Source: Flavobacterium keumense | GTDB taxonomy: Bacteria > Bacteroidota > Bacteroidia > Flavobacteriales > Flavobacteriaceae | Length of the DNA: 64,000 nucleotides | Direction of reading: 5' to 3' | Assembly: GCF_029866485.1 (NCBI RefSeq) | Contig: NZ_CP092332.1 | Location: 1,054,001-1,118,000, forward strand | In this document: positions 59,908-64,000 of the stretch, one piece after another | How positions within the stretch are numbered: position 1 is the first letter of the stretch | Layout of the letters: every line of letters begins with the position of its first letter | Translations under genes and position numbers: made by a program | Notes under the pieces: generated by a model | Database searches by the model: none | What the model saw: the letters and a program-made list of their open reading frames with translations, nothing else | What the model was told of the DNA's origin: nothing

Positions 59908-60136
59908 AACAATTTATATAATAAAGTGAGTCGTTCAAATTAGAATCAACTTTGATGACATTTTTCGGTCCATAAAGGTAAAATTTATTTTTAAAATGCC
60001 ATTTTATTGATTATTAATAATTTAGCACGAAAAGGTTTTCTTGTTTTGGAAATAATAAAATAGCACCTTTAAAATAAGAATACGATTAAAAAAGTTATGG
60101 GTTTTTGTTATTATCTTAAAAATTTACTTTCATTTT

Positions 60137-60164
60137 TTTGAGTCGTTGAATTGTAGTTACTTTG
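60137..60164 (+). promoter_or_regulatory. Candidate promoter of the mini CBM48 gene
   Basis: TTTG, 17 bases, TACTTTG: a good -33 element preceded by a T run, and a -7 box that is one base short of TAnnTTTG. It lies 27 nt upstream of the start codon. Confidence 0.45.
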
Positions 60165-60191
60165 TTACATAATTCTAAAAATGAAATAGTT

Positions 60192-60488
60192 ATGTCAATT
60201 AAGAAACAATTTGTAAAGACAAAACCAGTTTGTAAAGTTATATTTTCTGTAGAAGCAAAAGAAGCTAATACGGCTTCAGTGGTTGGAGATTTTAATAATT
60301 GGGATCAAGAATCTGGCGCTTTAAATAAATTAAAAAACGGAACTTTTAAAGGTGTTTTTGATTTGAATAAAGATGCATCCTATGAGTTTAAATATGTAGT
60401 TGATGGCCAATATGTAAACGAGCCAGAAGCGGATTCTTTCCGATGGAATGATTATGCAGGTGCAGAAAACAGTGTTTTATCTATATAA
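60192..60488 (+). CDS. Small stand-alone CBM48/isoamylase early-set protein
   Basis: A 98-residue protein consisting only of one early-set (CBM48) domain: KPVCKVIFSVEAKEANTASV, then VVGDFNNWDQESGALNKLKN, GVFDLNKDASYEFKYVVDGQ and the end DSFRWNDYAGAENSVLSI. The VVGDFNNW and YEFKYVVDG motifs are those that contact glycogen in CBM48 modules. There is no signal peptide, so it is cytoplasmic. It may bind glycogen or regulate a glycogen enzyme. The start at 60192 is chosen over an upstream non-ATG frame. It is transcribed alone. Confidence 0.88.
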   Translation: MSIKKQFVKTKPVCKVIFSVEAKEANTASVVGDFNNWDQESGALNKLKNGTFKGVFDLNKDASYEFKYVVDGQYVNEPEADSFRWNDYAGAENSVLSI

Positions 60489-60490
60489 TT

Positions 60491-60531
60491 AAAAAAGATA
60501 AATCCGCTCTCTTAAGCGGATTTTCTTTTTT
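60491..60531. terminator. Terminator between the CBM48 gene and thyA
   Basis: AAATCCGCT, loop CTCTT, AGCGGATTTT with a following T run interrupted by a C, and an A run on the other side. It serves convergent genes. Confidence 0.85.
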
Positions 60532-61355
60532 TATACTGCAACACTTCCTCTAATGAGAGGATGTGGATCATATCCTTCTAAAGTAAAATCATCAAAGTCA
60601 AAATCAAAAATATTTTTGATTGCTGGATTTAAAATCATCTTAGGTAATGGTTTTGTTTCTCGAGAGAGTTGTAATTCCAACTGTTCAAAATGATTGTTAT
60701 AGATGTGCGCATCCCCAAAAGTATGGATAAATTCGCCAACACCTAGATCGCATACCTGTGCTATCATCATGGTTAGTAAGGCATAAGAGGCGATATTAAA
60801 AGGTACCCCCAAGAATATGTCTGCAGAACGTTGGTACAATTGGCATGATAATTTGCCATCAGCTACATAAAATTGAAAAAATGCGTGGCAAGGAGGCAAA
60901 GCAGCTTTGGTGTTAGCAACATTTTCTTCAAATGACTTGCTAGTGTCTGGTAATACCGAAGGGTTCCAAGCCGATACTAACATTCGTCGACTATTTGGAT
61001 TCGATTTTAATTCTTTTATTAAATCTGAAATTTGATCAATTTCTTCACTATTCCAGTTGCGCCATTGGTGCCCGTAAACAGGACCTAAGTTTCCATCAGA
61101 ATCTGCCCATTCATCCCAAATTTTAACTCCCTTTTCTTGTAGGTATTTAATATTAGTGTCTCCTTTTAGAAACCAAAGCAATTCATATATAATAGATTTA
61201 AGGTGCAGTTTTTTAGTGGTTACCATTGGAAAACCTTCGTTTAAGTCAAAACGCATTTGATATCCAAAGACACTTTTGGTTCCAGTTCCAGTTCGGTCAC
61301 CTTTTTGATGTCCGTTTTCCATTACGTGTCTAACTAAATCTAGGTATTGTTTCAT
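60531..61355 (-). CDS. thyA: Thymidylate synthase
   Basis: A 274-residue ThyA that makes dTMP from dUMP with methylenetetrahydrofolate. The N-terminal [20 protein letters not shown] binds dUMP phosphate. [23 protein letters not shown] (catalytic Cys) and [20 protein letters not shown], and the closing [14 protein letters not shown] are all diagnostic. Its gene follows the bifunctional-nuclease family gene by 36 bp on the same strand. Confidence 0.98.
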   Translation of the reverse strand: MKQYLDLVRHVMENGHQKGDRTGTGTKSVFGYQMRFDLNEGFPMVTTKKLHLKSIIYELLWFLKGDTNIKYLQEKGVKIWDEWADSDGNLGPVYGHQWRNWNSEEIDQISDLIKELKSNPNSRRMLVSAWNPSVLPDTSKSFEENVANTKAALPPCHAFFQFYVADGKLSCQLYQRSADIFLGVPFNIASYALLTMMIAQVCDLGVGEFIHTFGDAHIYNNHFEQLELQLSRETKPLPKMILNPAIKNIFDFDFDDFTLEGYDPHPLIRGSVAV

Positions 61356-61391
61356 GTGGGGAGTACTTGTGTTTAATTGTTTATTGGGAAA

Positions 61392-62021
61392 TTAGGATTC
61401 TCTTTTTGAAATCTCATCTCTAATTTTAGCAGCTTTTTCATAATCTTCGTTTTCTACAGCCTCAATTAATAGGTCATGCAATTCTTGAACGCTATGTGTG
61501 GCATAAGTTCTTGCCGAAAGATTACTTTCGTTTTCGTGACCAAAGGTTTCCGGATTAGAAAGGATATCGTCAATATCTTCGGAATCTGTAGTAGTGTCAG
61601 CAGGATTACTATTTAAATAAATTCCCGCTTTATCTAAGATGTTTTTATAAGTGAATATAGGTGAGTTGAAACGAAGTGCTAAAGCAATTGCATCAGAGGT
61701 GCGCGCATCTATAATTTCTTCTATTTTATCTCTTTCGCAAATGATACTTGAATAAAAAACACCATCAACTAACTTATGTATGATTACTTGTTTGACTACG
61801 ATATCAAATCGGTCGGCAAAATTTTTAAATAAATCATGAGTTAAAGGTCTAGGTGGTTTGATTTCTTTTTCTAAAGCAATAGCGATGGACTGCGCCTCAA
61901 AAGCTCCAATTACGATAGGTAATTTTCTATCGCCATCTACTTCGTTTAAAATCAAAGCGTAAGCTCCGTTTTGTGTCTGGCTGTATGATATTCCTTTAAT
62001 AGATAATTTTACTAAACTCAT
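61392..62021 (-). CDS. Bifunctional-nuclease-family protein with UVR motif
   Basis: A 209-residue protein. The start at 62021 (MSLVKLSIKGISYSQTQNGA) is an ATG, while the longer frame needs TTG at 62030. Residues about 1-135 form the DUF151 domain (LPIVIGAFEAQSIAIALEKE, then RPLTHDLFKNFADRFD and ARTSDAIALALRFNSPIFTY), known from plant bifunctional nucleases and the mycobacterial and Thermotoga homologues. After an acidic linker comes a UVR-like motif, LLIEAVENEDYEKAAKIRDE, as in UvrB and UvrC. The cellular role in Flavobacterium is unknown. A terminator of etfA lies just upstream with the -7 box of this gene in its loop. Confidence 0.9.
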   Translation of the reverse strand: MSLVKLSIKGISYSQTQNGAYALILNEVDGDRKLPIVIGAFEAQSIAIALEKEIKPPRPLTHDLFKNFADRFDIVVKQVIIHKLVDGVFYSSIICERDKIEEIIDARTSDAIALALRFNSPIFTYKNILDKAGIYLNSNPADTTTDSEDIDDILSNPETFGHENESNLSARTYATHSVQELHDLLIEAVENEDYEKAAKIRDEISKRES

Positions 62022-62051
62022 GTTTTCCAAATCAAATTTTCGGAAGGTTTC

Positions 62052-62101
62052 AAAAAAAACTCTCTAAAAGCAAAGATACAAATATCATTGTTTTTAGAGA
62101 G
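62052..62101 (-). terminator. etfBA terminator with the next gene's -7 box in its loop
   Basis: Minus strand: CTCTCTAAAA, 22 bases, TTTTAGAGAG, then eight T. The 10-bp arms pair perfectly and the T run follows directly, 20 bp after the etfA stop. The loop contains TATCTTTG and a small inner hairpin GATA-TTTG-TATC. Confidence 0.75.
62071..62078 (-). promoter_or_regulatory. Candidate -7 box of the nuclease-family gene
   Basis: The minus strand reads TATCTTTG, an exact consensus match 50 nt before the start codon, inside the terminator loop of the preceding transcript. Confidence 0.5.
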
Positions 62102-62121
62102 GGTTTTGCAAAATATTTCTA

Positions 62122-63087
62122 TTAGTGTTGTGCCTTGAACGTTTTTAATTTTTCAATTAATTGTGGTACGATTTCGAACGCATCTCCTACAATACCATAA
62201 TCTGCTACTTTGAAGAAAGGCGCTTCAGGGTCGTTGTTAATTACAACTTTTACCTTAGAAGAATTAATTCCAGCAATGTGTTGAATAGCACCTGAAATCC
62301 CAACCGCTATGTATAAATTGGTAGCAACTGGTTTTCCTGTTTGTCCTACGTGTTCTCCGTGAGGTCTCCAACCCAAATCAGAAACTGGTTTAGAACAAGC
62401 CGTTGCTGCTCCAAGAACACTAGCTAATTCTTCAATCATTCCCCAATTTTCAGGCCCTTTTAGTCCACGCCCACCAGAAACAACAATGTCGGCATCAGCA
62501 ATAGAAACTTTTCCGGAACTTTTTTCTACTGAAGTTACTTTTACGTTAAAATCGGCAGCATCAATAGTTGGGTTGAAGTCTTCTTCGGTTAATGAAACGT
62601 TGTTTTCAATTATTCCGTAGGAGTTTTTGGCTAAGCCAAGCACTTTTATATCTGTTGTGATTTCAGTAATAGTGAATGCTTTATTTGAAAAAGCCGTTCT
62701 TTTTACTTGGAAAGGGCTGGTACTTACTGGAAGTCCTACTACGTTTGAAGTGAATCCTGCGTCTAAGCTTATGGCTACTAAAGAGGATAAATAAATACTA
62801 TCTGTTGTAGAGGAAAGAACAACCACTTTAGCGCCCTCTTTTTGTGCTGCTTGTTTGATCACATCAGCGTAAGCTCTAGCAGAAAACCCAGTTAAGGCAT
62901 CGTTATTTACTTTTAATACTTTGTCTACTCCGTATTTTGATAAATCCGATACGTCTCCAGCGTTGATAGTAACAGCGGTTACGGTCGTTCCTAGACTTTC
63001 AGCTACTTTTTTAGCATAAGAAGCTAATTCAAAAGCTACTTTTTTGAATTTTCCTTCGGCTGATTCTGCGTATATTAATAAAGACAT
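62122..63087 (-). CDS. etfA: Electron transfer flavoprotein alpha subunit
   Basis: A 321-residue EtfA (FixB-like) that holds FAD and passes electrons from acyl-CoA dehydrogenases to the quinone pool. N-terminal ETF fold: YAESAEGKFKKVAFELASYA. The C-terminal FAD-binding half has VSGGRGLKGPENWGMIEELA, GWRPHGEHVGQTGKPVATNL, YIAVGISGAIQHIAGINSSK and VVINNDPEAPFFKVADYGIV. It follows etfB by 76 bp. It may be used in fatty-acid or branched-chain amino-acid oxidation. Confidence 0.97.
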   Translation of the reverse strand: MSLLIYAESAEGKFKKVAFELASYAKKVAESLGTTVTAVTINAGDVSDLSKYGVDKVLKVNNDALTGFSARAYADVIKQAAQKEGAKVVVLSSTTDSIYLSSLVAISLDAGFTSNVVGLPVSTSPFQVKRTAFSNKAFTITEITTDIKVLGLAKNSYGIIENNVSLTEEDFNPTIDAADFNVKVTSVEKSSGKVSIADADIVVSGGRGLKGPENWGMIEELASVLGAATACSKPVSDLGWRPHGEHVGQTGKPVATNLYIAVGISGAIQHIAGINSSKVKVVINNDPEAPFFKVADYGIVGDAFEIVPQLIEKLKTFKAQH

Positions 63088-63163
63088 GGTTATAAGTTTA
63101 AGTGTTTAAATTGATTAAAAAGTTGAAGTGTTTGGTAAGTTCCGGAACACTATTAACTGATTA

Positions 63164-63910
63164 CTAAATTACTTTGGCTTCGTTGTGTAATAAATTGATT
63201 AACTCGTCTATTTGGTCAGCGGCAATTAGTTTTACGGCTGATTTTGGTGCTGGTTTTTCAAATTGGACCGATTTTGTATTCACGTTTGCTGCAATAGGTT
63301 CTAGAACTGTGATTACTTTAGTACGCGCAGTCATAATTCCTCTCATGTTAGGGATGCGAAGGTCTTTTTCTTCTACTAATCCTTTCTGGCTACCAATTAT
63401 TAAAGGAAGGGTAGTGCTTACGATTTCTTTTCCGCCATCAATTTCGCGATTTGCAGTTACGTTAGTACCTTCAATAGTTAAGCCTACACAAGAATTTACA
63501 AAATTATATCCTAGGATGCCAGCGATCATACCAGGCACCATTCCTCCATTATAATCTAGGGATTCTTTTCCCGCAATAATAAGGTCATATCCTCCTGTTT
63601 TAATTACTTCGGCTAATTGTTTAGCAACGAAAAAACCATCAGTAGGGTTGGTATTAATACGAATAGCTTCATTAGCACCAATCGCTAGTGCTTTTCGAAG
63701 TGTTGGTTCCGTTTCTGGACCGCCAACATTAACAACAGTTACGACGGCTCCTTGTTGTTCTTGGAACCAAATAGCACGTGTTAAACCAAACTCGTCGTTA
63801 GGGTTGATTACGTATTGCACTCCGTTAGTGTCAAATTCAGAATCTCCATTAACAAAGTTGATTTTTGAAGTAGTATCAGGCACGTGGCTGATGCAAACTA
63901 ATATTTTCAT
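63164..63910 (-). CDS. etfB: Electron transfer flavoprotein beta subunit
   Basis: A 248-residue EtfB (FixA-like). It opens MKILVCISHVPDTTSKINFV. Family motifs are YVINPNDEFGLTRAIWFQEQ, LRKALAIGANEAIRI, YDLIIAGKESLDYNGGMVPG, the AMP-binding region, and the signature segment REIDGGKEIVSTTLPLIIGS with IPNMRGIMTARTK. It pairs with EtfA to form the heterodimer. A candidate promoter and a 12-bp palindrome lie upstream. Confidence 0.97.
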   Translation of the reverse strand: MKILVCISHVPDTTSKINFVNGDSEFDTNGVQYVINPNDEFGLTRAIWFQEQQGAVVTVVNVGGPETEPTLRKALAIGANEAIRINTNPTDGFFVAKQLAEVIKTGGYDLIIAGKESLDYNGGMVPGMIAGILGYNFVNSCVGLTIEGTNVTANREIDGGKEIVSTTLPLIIGSQKGLVEEKDLRIPNMRGIMTARTKVITVLEPIAANVNTKSVQFEKPAPKSAVKLIAADQIDELINLLHNEAKVI

Positions 63911-63944
63911 AGAGGTGTTATTTACAGATTTGTTAAATGCCCTA

Positions 63945-63952
63945 CAAATTTA
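63945..63952 (-). promoter_or_regulatory. Candidate -7 box of etfBA
   Basis: The minus strand reads TAAATTTG, an exact consensus match 34 nt before etfB. Confidence 0.5.
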
Positions 63953-63975
63953 AAATAATAAATCGGAATATTTAC

Positions 63976-63987
63976 TATGCGCGCATA
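63976..63987. promoter_or_regulatory. Palindrome TATGCGCGCATA upstream of etfBA
   Basis: A 12-bp perfect palindrome with a G+C-rich core, unusual in this A+T-rich gap, 23 bp upstream of the etfB -7 box. It is placed where an operator or activator site would be. Confidence 0.4.
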
Positions 63988-64000
63988 ATATTTTTTGTAA

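Noticed and set aside
59928..60152. Two copies of GAGTCGTT(C/G)AA about 212 bp apart upstream of folA and the CBM48 gene
   Set aside because: An eleven-base near-repeat in two copies is not strong, and no protein site was recognised.
63127..63151. Overlapping short palindromes AGTGTT/AACACT and GTTCCGGAAC in the etfB-etfA gap
   Set aside because: They are short and without a T tail. They could be chance or an mRNA processing site, and the evidence is too weak for a feature.
1..64000. CRISPR arrays, prophage, restriction or other defence systems
   Set aside because: No regular spaced repeats, integrases, phage structural genes or defence nucleases were seen in the window.

Overview
The window is chromosomal DNA from a member of the Bacteroidota, most likely Flavobacterium or a close Flavobacteriaceae relative. 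The evidence is low G+C (about one third by eye), SusC/SusD outer-membrane systems, a PorT homologue and a type IX secretion C-terminal domain, TnTTTG-like -7 promoter boxes (TAnnTTTG), almost no Shine-Dalgarno sequences, a mevalonate-pathway gene pair with a GYDIA-type GHMP kinase, and a TamL-like lipoprotein. No phage, plasmid, CRISPR or rRNA genes were seen. The only RNA gene found is one tRNA-Phe.

Layout. (1) 1-11.9 kb is a starch/maltodextrin utilization locus: a cut-off inner-membrane MFS sugar transporter, a LacI-type regulator, divergent susC, susD and susE-like genes, a large secreted GH13 alpha-amylase with a T9SS sorting domain, and a surface lipoprotein. Two LacI-type operator-like sites lie 40 bp apart in the regulator-susC gap. 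(2) 11.9-22.8 kb is a single-strand block of nine genes that reads as a short-chain carboxylate (acetate/propionate) acquisition island: IS1-like zinc-ribbon/HTH protein, outer-membrane porin, MHS-type symporter, two small membrane proteins, an SSS-transporter/histidine-kinase fusion, a stand-alone receiver, propionyl-CoA synthetase and acetyl-CoA synthetase. (3) 22.8-23.4 kb holds palindromic repeats and tRNA-Phe. (4) 23.4-28.4 kb has coaX, an outer-membrane protein, lptC, a small membrane protein and a ppiD-like chaperone. (5) 28.6-31.5 kb has an orphan lipoprotein and the mevalonate pair. (6) 31.6-37.5 kb is a peptide-utilization cluster: S9 dipeptidyl peptidase, two POT peptide transporters and a thioredoxin-like protein. 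(7) 37.5-43.5 kb has comEC, lpxB, a small membrane protein and a Tsp-type protease. (8) 43.6-50.7 kb is the rod-shape operon mreBCD-mrdA-rodA with purH upstream. (9) 50.9-57.6 kb has an ABC permease, accD, class II aldolase, tamL and a SpoU methyltransferase. (10) 57.6-64 kb has porT, menG, folA, a mini CBM48 protein, thyA, a bifunctional-nuclease-family protein and etfAB.

Most genes are core metabolism and envelope biogenesis. The points most worth following are the carboxylate island and its unusual sensor; the domesticated transposase-like regulator with a -7 box framed by an inverted repeat; an AccD whose four zinc-ribbon cysteines are all replaced; a terminator whose loop holds the next gene's -7 box; a 34-bp perfect palindrome between accD and the aldolase gene; and the LacI operator pair in front of susC. 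All family assignments come from reading motifs in the sequence. No database search was run.
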